From an uncultured Megamonas sp. (lineage in GTDB: Bacteria; Bacillota; Negativicutes; Selenomonadales; Selenomonadaceae), in the NCBI GenBank assembly GCA_900554895.1, contig USIX01000012.1:1-25261 (forward strand): a stretch of DNA of 25,261 nt. Direction: 5' to 3'. The position numbers were made by a program, and so were the translations under genes. Each line of letters starts with the position of its first letter. The stretch's first letter is position 1. Shown here piece by piece: positions 1-8,032 of the stretch. The notes under the pieces are model-generated. The model did not search any database and had not been told where the DNA came from. It was given only the letters and a program-made list of their open reading frames with translations.

Positions 1-7
1 ACTCCAC
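1..7 (-). promoter_or_regulatory. Ribosome binding site of a gene beyond the window
   Basis: Immediately after the msbA stop the minus strand reads GTGGAGT; joined to the last base of the stop it gives GGTGGAG. The spacing suggests another gene starting just outside the window, continuing the lipid A operon. lpxK, or a Kdo gene such as kdsB or waaA, would be natural candidates, but nothing in the window shows which. Confidence 0.4.
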
Positions 8-1741
8 CTATTTTGCTTTCTTATCACTAAATTGTATGTTATACAAATGACTATATAAACCACCTGTCTGCATGAGCTGCTGATGAGTACCGCTTTCGCA
101 TACTCGTCCATTTTCCAAAACAATAATCTTATCGGCATGAATAATTGTTGACAGACGATGCGCTATAACGAACGATGTTCTGCCTATCATCAATTTGTCG
201 AGTGCCTCCTGCACTATTTCTTCGCTTTCCGTATCCAAAGCGGAAGTCGCTTCATCCAAAATAAGAATGCGCGGATTTTTCAGTATCGCACGAGCAATCG
301 CTATTCTCTGCCTCTGTCCGCCGGATAACGTTATGCCTCTTTCGCCGATTTTCGTTTCATAACCATCAGATAAATTCATGATAAAATTATGCGCATTGGC
401 AGCTTTGGCTGCTTCTATTATTTCTTCATCCGTTGCATCCAGTCGTCCATAACGAATATTGTCCTTTACACTGCCGCTGAACAGCATTGTTTCCTGCGGC
501 ACTACGCCGATTTGCTCACGCAGTGATTTTATCTTAACATCTCTGATATCAATATTGTCTATCTTTATGGAACCGGACGTAACATCATAAAAACGGGGAA
601 TTAAATTAGCTATAGTCGATTTACCGGCACCACTCGGACCGACAAATGCAATCACCTGGCCCGGTTTGGCTTCGAGCGTTAAATCATGCAGTACGTTAAC
701 TCCTTCTTTATAACCGAACGATACATGGTCAAATTTAACCGTACCGCTGATTTTCGGCAATTCCACAGCTCCCGGTTTATCTTTTAATATTTCCTGCGTA
801 TCCAAAACATTAAATACACGTTCTGCTGCCGCCATAGCCTTGTTAATTGTACCATATACGCGACTGATACGCTTTACCGGATTAGCTAAATTCACCGCAT
901 AAGTTAAAAAGGCTACAAGCGCACCGGCCGTAAGCGCACCGTTTACTACCTGATAACCGCCGAACCATAAAATTACAGCTACAATAACAGCCGCCAGAAA
1001 TTCCACCGTTGGAGTAAGCAGTGAACTGAGCTGCACACTCTTCATATTGGCACGGAAATTTAAATCATTTTGATTTTGAAAGCGCTTTATTTCATAATCC
1101 TCTCTGGCAAACGATTTTACTACACGCACACCGGAAATACTTTCCTGCAGAAGCGATGTTATTTCCGCTGTTCTTTCCTGAATTAAAGCACCGCTCATTT
1201 TCAACTTTCTGCCGAAAACTTTCATTGCCTGTCCGATTACCGGTACAACGACAAGCGTTACGATACTAAGTTTCCAGTCCAGATAAAACATCATAATAAG
1301 CGAACCTATCAATATTGACAGTTCCGTTACCATTTCTATTAAACTGTCAACAAGTGCAGCCTGCAGAGCCGCCACATCATTCGTTATATAACTCATAATG
1401 GTACCAGTCTGCTTTTTTTCATAATACGATAACTGCAGTTTTTGAAATTTAATATACAAAAGTTCACGCACGTCAATAATAACTCTCTGTGCTATATATG
1501 ATACCAAATATGATTGTCCGTAATAGAATATTCCCCTGAATAAGAATACGACTACTATACCGCCGGCAATAAGATTAAGCAGCATCATATCCTTATCCAT
1601 GAGCACTTTATCCACCATGTCCTTTATAATCCACGGCACATAAAGATTGGCGGCCGCCGACAGTACTATACAGATGACAGCAAGTCCCAGCCTTTTCCAA
1701 TATGGCTTTATAAATAAAATCAGTCTCTTATAATCATTCAT
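8..1741 (-). CDS. msbA: Lipid A export ABC transporter, ATP-binding/permease protein MsbA
   Basis: A 577-residue half-transporter, the usual length for MsbA-type exporters. The N-terminal half (about residues 15-290) holds the transmembrane helices. The C-terminal nucleotide-binding domain shows Walker A GPSGAGKST (368-376), Q-loop Gln416, signature LSGGQ (472-476), Walker B ILILDEA (492-498) and H-loop His528. MsbA flips core lipid A from the inner to the outer leaflet of the inner membrane using ATP; family members also export drugs, and sequence alone does not separate the two. The lipid A role rests on position: the gene begins 12 nt after lpxB, in a run of lpx genes. The start is ATG with an upstream AAGGA. 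The TAG stop at 8-10 is complete, and the last bases of the window read GGTGGAG on the minus strand, which looks like the ribosome binding site of another gene downstream. Confidence 0.9.
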   Translation of the reverse strand: MNDYKRLILFIKPYWKRLGLAVICIVLSAAANLYVPWIIKDMVDKVLMDKDMMLLNLIAGGIVVVFLFRGIFYYGQSYLVSYIAQRVIIDVRELLYIKFQKLQLSYYEKKQTGTIMSYITNDVAALQAALVDSLIEMVTELSILIGSLIMMFYLDWKLSIVTLVVVPVIGQAMKVFGRKLKMSGALIQERTAEITSLLQESISGVRVVKSFAREDYEIKRFQNQNDLNFRANMKSVQLSSLLTPTVEFLAAVIVAVILWFGGYQVVNGALTAGALVAFLTYAVNLANPVKRISRVYGTINKAMAAAERVFNVLDTQEILKDKPGAVELPKISGTVKFDHVSFGYKEGVNVLHDLTLEAKPGQVIAFVGPSGAGKSTIANLIPRFYDVTSGSIKIDNIDIRDVKIKSLREQIGVVPQETMLFSGSVKDNIRYGRLDATDEEIIEAAKAANAHNFIMNLSDGYETKIGERGITLSGGQRQRIAIARAILKNPRILILDEATSALDTESEEIVQEALDKLMIGRTSFVIAHRLSTIIHADKIIVLENGRVCESGTHQQLMQTGGLYSHLYNIQFSDKKAK

Positions 1742-1753
1742 CTCATCTATTCC

Positions 1754-2902
1754 TTAATTTTTATGATAAAATTTTTCAGCCGTTTGCAAAATAAGTTCTG
1801 CTGTTCTTTCCGCCACACCGGGCGAACCTAATTTTAATTTTATTTGTGCAAGCTTTTGTTTTATTTCTTTCACGGTCTTTGTATCTTTAAACATCCGGCC
1901 GGCCTCGACAGCGATTTTTTCTCCGTTTACCTCATCTTGCAACAATTCCGGTAAAATTTTTTCATCAGCTAGAATATTAGGCAGACTGAAAAACTTCACT
2001 TTTACAAATAATTTAGCTATACGGTACGTAAATGATGACATTTTGTAAAGCACAACGGACGGCAGCCCCATAAGTGCCGCCTCCAATGTTACCGTTCCCG
2101 AAGTTGCTATGGCAAAGTCGCAGCAGTTCATTAAATCATACGTTTTCTCATGACACAGTCGTACATTCAAACCTGTCTCTTTTATTTTTTGCTCAATTTG
2201 AATAGCATCAATTCCCGGCGCTACCGGCAAAAAGAATTTAACACGTTTCCTTTGTCTGCTTATGATTTTTCCTGCACTTAGCATCGGTTCCAGCATTTTG
2301 GCAATTTCCTGCTTTCTGCTTCCCGGCAGTAATAAAATATTGTCATCATCAGGATTTACAGCAAAAAACGCATATGCCTGCTCTTTCGTCATGGAAGGTT
2401 TTACATTATCAAGCAGCGGATTGCCCACAAAGGAAATATCAGCTCCAGCTTCTTCATACACTTTCGTTTCAAACGGAAAAATAGCTACTATCTTATCTGC
2501 TATCTGTGCCACCTTTTTTGCTCTGCCCTTACGCCATGCCCATGCTGACGGCGGAATATAAGAAAATACCGGTATGCCGAGTTTTTTGGCCTCACCTGCC
2601 AGACGCCAGTTGAAATCAGGATAATCAATCAGTACAAGCAAATCCGGCCTTTGTTTTTTCATCTCTTCTACTAAAAAATCTCTTAGCTTAAACATTCTGC
2701 GAAGATTAATGAGCACTTCCCAAAAACCCATCACGCTGTAATCAAGCATATTTCTGCAAAGCACTACGCCTGCTTTTTCCATTTGCGGTCCGCCAAAACC
2801 GAATAACTGCGTATCCGGTGCCATTTTTTTTATGGCTCTAGCCAAATTGGCACCGTGCATATCGCCGGAGGTCTCTCCTGCCGAAAACATTATTTTATAC
2901 AT
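1754..2902 (-). CDS. lpxB: Lipid-A-disaccharide synthase LpxB
   Basis: LpxB (family GT19) joins UDP-2,3-diacylglucosamine to lipid X, giving the tetra-acyl disaccharide 1-phosphate at the cytoplasmic face of the inner membrane. The N-terminus has the family motif AGETSGDMHGA, and typical LpxB stretches follow (DYPDFN, SAWAWRKGRAKK, LLPGSRKQEI, SGTVTLEAAL). I place the start at the ATG at 2902 (382 residues), because GGAGGA lies five bases before it; the open frame extends four codons upstream to a TTG, but those codons contain that Shine-Dalgarno sequence. The gene follows lpxI after a 119-nt gap that contains a hairpin terminator, and msbA begins 12 nt after its stop. The gap may hold a weak promoter for lpxB-msbA. 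Confidence 0.95.
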   Translation of the reverse strand: MYKIMFSAGETSGDMHGANLARAIKKMAPDTQLFGFGGPQMEKAGVVLCRNMLDYSVMGFWEVLINLRRMFKLRDFLVEEMKKQRPDLLVLIDYPDFNWRLAGEAKKLGIPVFSYIPPSAWAWRKGRAKKVAQIADKIVAIFPFETKVYEEAGADISFVGNPLLDNVKPSMTKEQAYAFFAVNPDDDNILLLPGSRKQEIAKMLEPMLSAGKIISRQRKRVKFFLPVAPGIDAIQIEQKIKETGLNVRLCHEKTYDLMNCCDFAIATSGTVTLEAALMGLPSVVLYKMSSFTYRIAKLFVKVKFFSLPNILADEKILPELLQDEVNGEKIAVEAGRMFKDTKTVKEIKQKLAQIKLKLGSPGVAERTAELILQTAEKFYHKN

Positions 2903-2939
2903 AAAATCCTCCAACTGATTTACTCAGTTCATAACTAAA

Positions 2940-2967
2940 ATTGCACATACACACTTCCACTTATCAA
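2940..2967 (-). promoter_or_regulatory. Weak candidate promoter for lpxB-msbA
   Basis: On the minus strand TTGATA (2962-2967) and TGCAAT (2940-2945) are 16 nt apart, downstream of the lpxI terminator and about 40 nt before the lpxB start. The -35 matches the sigma-A consensus at 5 of 6 bases and the -10 at 4 of 6. A small hairpin, AACTGA/TCAGTT (2913-2929), lies between this site and the lpxB ribosome binding site. In AT-rich DNA such matches arise by chance, so the call is tentative. Confidence 0.25.
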
Positions 2968-2970
2968 GCA

Positions 2971-3013
2971 GAAAAAGACGCGATGATAACATTAAAAAAT
3001 GTATCTCCGCGCC
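2971..3013 (-). terminator. Rho-independent terminator after lpxI
   Basis: Starting nine bases after the lpxI stop, the minus strand forms a long, slightly imperfect hairpin. The arms are at 2999-3013 and 2977-2992, with a GGCGCGG/CGCGTC base and a GATA-CAT/ATGTTATC upper stem. It is followed by a T-rich tract CTTTTTC. The stem contains a mismatch and G-U pairs, so termination may be partial, giving lower expression of lpxB-msbA from the upstream operon. Confidence 0.6.
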
Positions 3014-3021
3014 TCCTGATA

Positions 3022-3828
3022 CTACATTGCCACAATAGTTATGCCTTGCTTGTCTGCTAATTCCAGTGTTTTTTCTCTGTCAACCAATAAAGTACGGCCT
3101 GCTTCAATAACAAGTGCCGAAGCTTTCACTTGCACCATTGTTTCCAGCGTTTTCAAGCCTACAGCCGGCATATCGAAACGATTATCCTGCGCCGGTTTGG
3201 CCACCTTAGCCACTACAGCACCGCCGCAAGCCAGTTTTCCGCCGCGCAGTATGCAGGCATCCGTTCCTTCTATCGCTTCGAGAGCCATAACCGCTTTGTT
3301 TTTAACGACTACCGTCTGCCCGATGTCAAGTCCTCCAAGAGCTTTTGCCATTTTAAAACCGAATTCCATATCTTCTTTTTCCGCTTCTGTCGGCTGACGT
3401 TTCGTCAATACCCCCGGTTTCGGCATAATCATTTTCAAAAGCATTGTCTGGTCGAAAGTCTGTATGCCTTCCTTAGCCAGTTCCTTTACAAATGCCAACA
3501 TCATAGTATCGTCACTATGGTCTTTCAATGAAGCGAGCAGTGCCAGCATTCTGGCATCCGGCAAAGCGTGCTGACCTGAAAACAGAATTTCTTTCGTAAC
3601 TTTACCAATCATTATAACATCCGTCACGCTATTGGCCTTTAAATAATCAATGATACTGCTAAGCTGTGCTATATTAATCGATTTATAATCAGTTGCTTCT
3701 TCTGCCAAGTCAGGCTCTACACCGTCAACCAGACCGACAGCGTAAACGTTAAAGCCCATTTTTTTTGCTGCTCTGGCTACTTCTACAGGCAGTTTCCCAA
3801 TTCCGGACAATAAACCTATTGATTTCAT
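3022..3828 (-). CDS. lpxI: UDP-2,3-diacylglucosamine pyrophosphatase LpxI
   Basis: A 268-residue protein of the LpxI family (formerly DUF1009). LpxI hydrolyses UDP-2,3-diacylglucosamine to lipid X and UMP, the step that LpxH performs in gammaproteobacteria; it is a soluble cytoplasmic enzyme that does not resemble LpxH. Recognisable family stretches are the N-terminal IGLLSGIGKLPVEVARAAKK, VDGVEPDLAEEA, the central DVIMIGKVTKEILF, and the C-terminal region with AIEGTDACILRGG and RFDMPAVGLKTLE. The gene starts with ATG after a GAGGAT site, 14 nt behind the lpxA stop. No LpxH or LpxG candidate is seen here, so this enzyme probably fills the pathway step between LpxD and LpxB. Confidence 0.93.
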   Translation of the reverse strand: MKSIGLLSGIGKLPVEVARAAKKMGFNVYAVGLVDGVEPDLAEEATDYKSINIAQLSSIIDYLKANSVTDVIMIGKVTKEILFSGQHALPDARMLALLASLKDHSDDTMMLAFVKELAKEGIQTFDQTMLLKMIMPKPGVLTKRQPTEAEKEDMEFGFKMAKALGGLDIGQTVVVKNKAVMALEAIEGTDACILRGGKLACGGAVVAKVAKPAQDNRFDMPAVGLKTLETMVQVKASALVIEAGRTLLVDREKTLELADKQGITIVAM

Positions 3829-3842
3829 TTTAAATCCTCGCT

Positions 3843-4646
3843 TTAATTATTACCTTCATGATTTTCTCTACAGATACCGCGGTCGGCATTACGCAGAAAG
3901 CGCAGAAAATGTTCCACTTCCGGACAGGAGTCTACTTCCTGTTCAATCACCGATATGGCTTGTGCCAGTTTTAAACCGGAACGATATAAAATTTTATACG
4001 CCTGTTTTATAGAACGTCTGGAACTCAATGATATTCCTGCACGGGATATACCTACACTGTTCAGCCCGCATACATTTGCCGGTCTGCCGTCAACTATAGT
4101 ATATGGTACAACGTCCTGCACCAGCTTCGAAAAACCTCCGACCATAGCATTGCGTCCGATTTTTACGAACTGATGCACGCCGCAAAATCCGCCTAGAACG
4201 GCTCTGTCTTCCACAATTACATGGCCTGCCACAGAAGCATTGTTTGCCATAACTACATTATTGCCGATGACACAATTATGTGCTACATGCGTATAAGCCA
4301 TTAATAAGCAGTCATTACCGATGCGCGTTTCTTCTTCCGGACCGCAAGCACGGTGAATTGTCGCAAATTCGCGAACCTTCGTTCTGTCGCCGATGATGAC
4401 ATACGATTTTTCACCTCTAAATTTTAAATCCTGCGGTTCTGCACCGATAGACGCACTAGGGAAAATCACACAGTCTTTACCAATTGTTGTCCAGCCTGTA
4501 ATAACCGCATGCGGCTGCACCTTGGTTCCGTCGCCGATTTCCACATTTTCATCAATTATTACATACGGTCCTATTTCCACATTTTTACCAATGCGGGCAT
4601 TAGGATGTATTATTGCTGTAGGATGTATTTTATTATCTTCTCCCAC
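3843..4646 (-). CDS. lpxA: Acyl-ACP--UDP-N-acetylglucosamine O-acyltransferase LpxA
   Basis: LpxA performs the first, reversible step of lipid A synthesis: 3-O-acylation of UDP-GlcNAc with a hydroxyacyl-ACP. The first two thirds of the 267 residues are hexapeptide repeats of a left-handed beta-helix (IHPTAIIHPNARIGKNVEIG and onward). The segment THVAHNCVIGNN holds the histidine that matches the catalytic base of the family. The C-terminal part after GLNSVGISRAGIS is helical and typical of LpxA rather than LpxD. The start is a GTG, 9 nt after GAGGAG, so a non-ATG start is likely real. It lies 52 nt after fabZ and 14 nt before lpxI. Confidence 0.95.
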   Translation of the reverse strand: MGEDNKIHPTAIIHPNARIGKNVEIGPYVIIDENVEIGDGTKVQPHAVITGWTTIGKDCVIFPSASIGAEPQDLKFRGEKSYVIIGDRTKVREFATIHRACGPEEETRIGNDCLLMAYTHVAHNCVIGNNVVMANNASVAGHVIVEDRAVLGGFCGVHQFVKIGRNAMVGGFSKLVQDVVPYTIVDGRPANVCGLNSVGISRAGISLSSRRSIKQAYKILYRSGLKLAQAISVIEQEVDSCPEVEHFLRFLRNADRGICRENHEGNN

Positions 4647-4698
4647 TGAATTTCACTCCTCATTAAAATCAAATTGCTTTGATTCTTTAATTAATTTA

Positions 4699-5136
4699 TC
4701 AAAGGTTCGATTTTTGCAATGCAAACGTAAAATCGCCCTGTGCTGCAAGCTGGTCGTCTACGTATGCTTCACAATGCACTCTGCCGAATTCGCCGCGGAT
4801 TTTCACGATTTCAGATTTCATTATCAACTGGTCGCCAGGAATTACCGGTCTTTTAAATTTTACATTATCCATACCACCAAAATACGGCAGTTTACCTCTG
4901 TTTTCTTCTGGATATAAAAGAGCAAATCCGCCTACCTGTGCCATTGCTTCCAAAATAAGCACTCCCGGCATAATCGGACGTTCTGGGAAATGTCCATGAA
5001 ACTGCGGTTCATTCATTGTGATATTTTTTACTCCCACAGCATATTTCATCGGTTCCAATTCTATAATACGATCAACCAATAAAAAAGGAGGACGATGCGG
5101 TAAAACTTTTTCAATTTCAGTAATATCAATTCTCAT
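4699..5136 (-). CDS. fabZ: 3-hydroxyacyl-[acyl-carrier-protein] dehydratase FabZ
   Basis: FabZ dehydrates 3-hydroxyacyl-ACP to trans-2-enoyl-ACP in fatty acid elongation. At 145 residues it is of normal length for a single hot-dog domain. The catalytic histidine sits in LPHRPPFLLVDR near residue 14, and the catalytic glutamate in GHFPERPIMPGVLILEAMAQ on the central helix. It lies between lpxC and lpxA, as is common in bacteria that make lipid A; hydroxyacyl-ACP is the shared substrate of FabZ, LpxA and LpxD, so co-expression balances membrane phospholipid against lipid A. It starts 22 nt after the lpxC stop. Confidence 0.95.
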   Translation of the reverse strand: MRIDITEIEKVLPHRPPFLLVDRIIELEPMKYAVGVKNITMNEPQFHGHFPERPIMPGVLILEAMAQVGGFALLYPEENRGKLPYFGGMDNVKFKRPVIPGDQLIMKSEIVKIRGEFGRVHCEAYVDDQLAAQGDFTFALQKSNL

Positions 5137-5158
5137 AATATATTAACCTCTTTTCCTA

Positions 5159-5986
5159 TTAAACAAAATCTGCCAGAATTTTTTTTGCCAATTTCGTATT
5201 AAGTTCATGTCCTGATTTAACAGCTATAATATGCGCCTTCAATACTCCGGCCAGTCTTAAATCTCCAATAATGTCCAATATCTTATGGCGAACCAGTTCA
5301 TTGTCATAACGTAGCTTATTCATCCAGCCTTCATCATTGTACACAATTACGTTCTCCAAATTGCCGCCAAGACCCAAACCCATTTTACGCAGTGCTTCCA
5401 CTTCTTTTTCATAAGCAATCGTTCTTGCCGGAGCGATTTCCTGCTTATATGTATCAATACTGTCAAACGTAAAATCATAATACTGAGTACCAATCAGCGG
5501 ATGCGGATTTAAAGAAGTAAAACTTACACGAAAGCCGTCATACGGAACAGCCATCACAAACCGTTCACCGTCATCAATACGATATACTTTTTCCACAATT
5601 ATTTCACGACGTATCTTATTCTGTTCACTGACACCGGCCTTAGCCAATAACTGCATAAAAACTTCCGAAGCGCCGTCAGATACTGGAGGTTCTTCATTAT
5701 TGAGTTCAATATAGCAATTATCAATATTGCTGGCAAACAAAGTTGACATTAAATGTTCTATTGTAAAGATTTTTATTTCATTGCTGCCGATAGTCGTCGC
5801 TCTGAGCGTAGAAGTAACATTACTTGCTATTGCTTTTATCTGAGGCTTATCCGGTAAATCTGTTCTGATAAATACAATTCCCGTATCTACTGGAGCCGGA
5901 CGTAGCTTCATTTTAACTTCTGCCCCTGAATGAAGCCCTATTCCCGAATATTCAACTTCCCGGGCAATAGTTTTTTGTCTATTCAT
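5159..5986 (-). CDS. lpxC: UDP-3-O-acyl-N-acetylglucosamine deacetylase LpxC
   Basis: LpxC is the zinc-dependent deacetylase of the first committed step in lipid A synthesis. Taking the ATG at 5986, with AGGAGG just upstream, gives 275 residues; the longer open frame to 6028 adds 14 residues in front of this strong site and is less likely. The zinc ligands are visible: His78 in IEHLM, and His234 with Asp238 in VRHKILDIIGD. Glu77 is the likely catalytic base and His260 (KSGHELN) the likely second acid. PPVSDGAS matches the conserved substrate loop. It is a separate protein, not fused to FabZ as in Bacteroidetes, though fabZ is the next gene. Confidence 0.95.
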   Translation of the reverse strand: MNRQKTIAREVEYSGIGLHSGAEVKMKLRPAPVDTGIVFIRTDLPDKPQIKAIASNVTSTLRATTIGSNEIKIFTIEHLMSTLFASNIDNCYIELNNEEPPVSDGASEVFMQLLAKAGVSEQNKIRREIIVEKVYRIDDGERFVMAVPYDGFRVSFTSLNPHPLIGTQYYDFTFDSIDTYKQEIAPARTIAYEKEVEALRKMGLGLGGNLENVIVYNDEGWMNKLRYDNELVRHKILDIIGDLRLAGVLKAHIIAVKSGHELNTKLAKKILADFV

Positions 5987-6034
5987 AGCCGTCCTCCTAA
6001 AATTATATATACTTATTTTACAAGACAAAACATC

Positions 6035-6919
6035 TTACTGCAAGTTATTTACTTCTTTTTTCTTACGTTCAGCATATTTCCATCTATCATGTAGCCAGAA
6101 CCATTCTTCCGGATAACGCTTTATATGTTCTTCCACCATTTTTGTCAAATCGTACATCATATTATATATGTCCTGTTTTTTATCTTTTGTTCTCATTGTA
6201 AACACAGGCTCTCCGATTGTCAAAATATGGTGTCCCGGTCTGTCTTGCGTAATAAATGCCGGTAATATCGGTGCGTTTTTAAAACGACTCATAACGGCAG
6301 GTCCCTGCACACAGGAGGCTTCATAGCCAAAAAACGGCATCATGATGCCTGTTGAACCGCCGTCCTGGTCCATAATAAGACCAATAAAATACTTTTTACT
6401 GAGCATCTTCATCATATCTTTTATATCCAGCTTATCCGTAATATGCATACCGGTAAAAGCCCTGCAGTAATTGATGAAATTATTAACTTGTTCATTTCTT
6501 TGATGTTGCGCAACTCCTGCTATTTTCATGCCATGATGCGTAAGTGCCGCTCCGATTATCTCCCAGTTGCCGCTATGCGCTGTGGCAATCACGCCGCCAG
6601 TATTATATTCCATAGCCTTTTTTATATTTTCCTCGCCGATAATCGTCACGTATTTATCAATATCGCGGCAAATTATTTTAAACCGCAATACTTCCATAAT
6701 CATTGGCCCGAAACGAGTCCATGATTTTTTAGCAATCTGCTGTGCTCTCATTTCATCAACATTTAAACATCGTTTAATATTTCTTACTGCCATAATTTTA
6801 CGTTTTTTAGGTACAGCATACCATGTCAAACTGCCGAGAATTTTTCCAATAAATCTCGTCAATCCTTCCGGCAAAAAGCAACAGACATTACTCAAAAAAA
6901 CCAAACTTTTATAAAGCAT
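6035..6919 (-). CDS. Lysophospholipid/lipid A secondary acyltransferase (LpxL/HtrB family)
   Basis: A 294-residue member of the LpxL/LpxM/HtrB family, which adds secondary acyl chains to lipid A at the inner membrane. The conserved HX4E catalytic pair is His115 and Glu120 in TAHSGNWE. Further family signatures are the MDQDGG stretch followed by FFG, and the C-terminal PEEWFWLHDRWK. A hydrophobic N-terminal segment probably anchors it. The start is set at the ATG at 6919, eight bases after AGGAGG; upstream codons in the same frame run through a terminator hairpin and are not coding. In species with one such gene it is not possible to say whether it acts before or after Kdo addition, so I give no exact gene symbol. 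Confidence 0.88.
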   Translation of the reverse strand: MLYKSLVFLSNVCCFLPEGLTRFIGKILGSLTWYAVPKKRKIMAVRNIKRCLNVDEMRAQQIAKKSWTRFGPMIMEVLRFKIICRDIDKYVTIIGEENIKKAMEYNTGGVIATAHSGNWEIIGAALTHHGMKIAGVAQHQRNEQVNNFINYCRAFTGMHITDKLDIKDMMKMLSKKYFIGLIMDQDGGSTGIMMPFFGYEASCVQGPAVMSRFKNAPILPAFITQDRPGHHILTIGEPVFTMRTKDKKQDIYNMMYDLTKMVEEHIKRYPEEWFWLHDRWKYAERKKKEVNNLQ

Positions 6920-6940
6920 CTCCAATCCCTCCTCTCTTTG

Positions 6941-6972
6941 AAAAAAAAGTAGCAAAGTCTGTGCCTTGCTAC
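6941..6972 (-). terminator. Rho-independent terminator/attenuator between lpxD and the LpxL-type gene
   Basis: On the minus strand GTAGCAAGG and CTTTGCTAC pair over nine positions (one G-U) around a six-base loop, followed directly by eight T residues. The T tract ends only seven bases before the AGGAGG (6928-6933) of the acyltransferase gene. This leaves no room for a promoter between terminator and gene, so transcription of lpxL-lpxC-fabZ-lpxA-lpxI must come either by read-through or from a promoter upstream of the hairpin. Confidence 0.75.
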
Positions 6973-6985
6973 ATAAAAGTATCAA

Positions 6986-8017
6986 TTAATTGTTTTTTTC
7001 CTCTAACGCTTTTAAACGTTTTTCCATTAATTTTAACTTTTTCACCATATCCGGCAAACGACCTTCTGTTGCTTTAATACGTAACCATTCCTGATGGGAA
7101 CGAGCAGGAAAACCGGCATAAAATGAATTTTCCGGAACATCCGCGATAAGACCCGTTCTTGCCGCCATTACGGAATTACTGCCTACTTTTATATGTCCTT
7201 TTGAACCTACCTGTCCGGCAAACGTTACATTGTGTCCAACAAGAGTCGAACCGGCCAGACCCGTCTGCGCCACTACTAAACAATTTTCGCCTAAAACACA
7301 ATTATGACCGATGTGCACCAGATTATCAATCTTTGTACCTCTGCCAATCAGCGTGGAACCGGTAGTTGCTCTATCTATACCTACATTACAGCCGATTTCT
7401 ACATCATCTTCTATGACTACATTACCTACCTGCGGAACTTTTGTATGTTTTCCTTCTTTTGTAATAAAGCCGAACCCATCTGCACCGATTACGGTATTAT
7501 CATGAATAATGGCATTTTTTCCTACCTGACAGAATTCACGTACGCTCACACCGGAATGAATTTCGCTGCTGCTGCCGATTTTAGCATACTGACCAATATA
7601 TACATTAGGATAAATCATTACATCATCATCAATCTGTGCATTGTCATCAATGTAGGCAAAATCCATAACGGCTACATTTTTTCCCAATTTAACATTTTTA
7701 CCGATATGTGCTTTATCACTGATTTTTCTTTCTATAATCAATTCAGGTTTAAAGATATTCAATAAAATATTAAAAGCCGCACGCGGATTTTTTACCTTTA
7801 TACTCGTCTTACTGAAGCCTTCCACATCATCTTGAATAATAACAGCTGCCGCATTACACGATACAGCTTCTTCCAAATGTGGTTCTACCGCAAAAGTGAC
7901 TTCACTCGGTCCCGCCAGAGCAATACCCGTAGCTCCTGTAATTATCAGATTTTCATCATATTGTCCTTCTAATTTTCCGTCAACCAGTGCGGCGATTTCC
8001 CTCAAAGTTTTCTGCAT
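6986..8017 (-). CDS. lpxD: UDP-3-O-(3-hydroxyacyl)glucosamine N-acyltransferase LpxD
   Basis: LpxD adds the second, N-linked hydroxyacyl chain to UDP-3-O-acylglucosamine. The 343 residues show the LpxD plan: an N-terminal uridine-binding domain (about 1-100), a left-handed beta-helix of hexapeptide repeats (about 104-300), and a short C-terminal helix ending in coiled-coil-like residues. The segment GCNVGIDRATTGSTLIGRG, followed by KIDNLVHIGHNC with its likely catalytic histidine, is characteristic of LpxD. ATG start after GAGGGT, 15 nt behind the OmpH-like lipoprotein gene. Skp/OmpH followed by lpxD is also the order in proteobacteria. Confidence 0.95.
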   Translation of the reverse strand: MQKTLREIAALVDGKLEGQYDENLIITGATGIALAGPSEVTFAVEPHLEEAVSCNAAAVIIQDDVEGFSKTSIKVKNPRAAFNILLNIFKPELIIERKISDKAHIGKNVKLGKNVAVMDFAYIDDNAQIDDDVMIYPNVYIGQYAKIGSSSEIHSGVSVREFCQVGKNAIIHDNTVIGADGFGFITKEGKHTKVPQVGNVVIEDDVEIGCNVGIDRATTGSTLIGRGTKIDNLVHIGHNCVLGENCLVVAQTGLAGSTLVGHNVTFAGQVGSKGHIKVGSNSVMAARTGLIADVPENSFYAGFPARSHQEWLRIKATEGRLPDMVKKLKLMEKRLKALEEKNN

Positions 8018-8032
8018 AACACTTACCCTCTT

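Noticed and set aside
3041..3531. Plus-strand open frames opposite lpxI
   Set aside because: They lie wholly within the well-supported lpxI gene on the other strand, have no ribosome binding site, and encode unremarkable low-complexity sequence.
6920..6985. N-terminal extension of the LpxL-type protein up to TTG 6985
   Set aside because: The extra 22 codons run through a terminator hairpin and its T tract, and an AGGAGG lies at the proper distance before ATG 6919.
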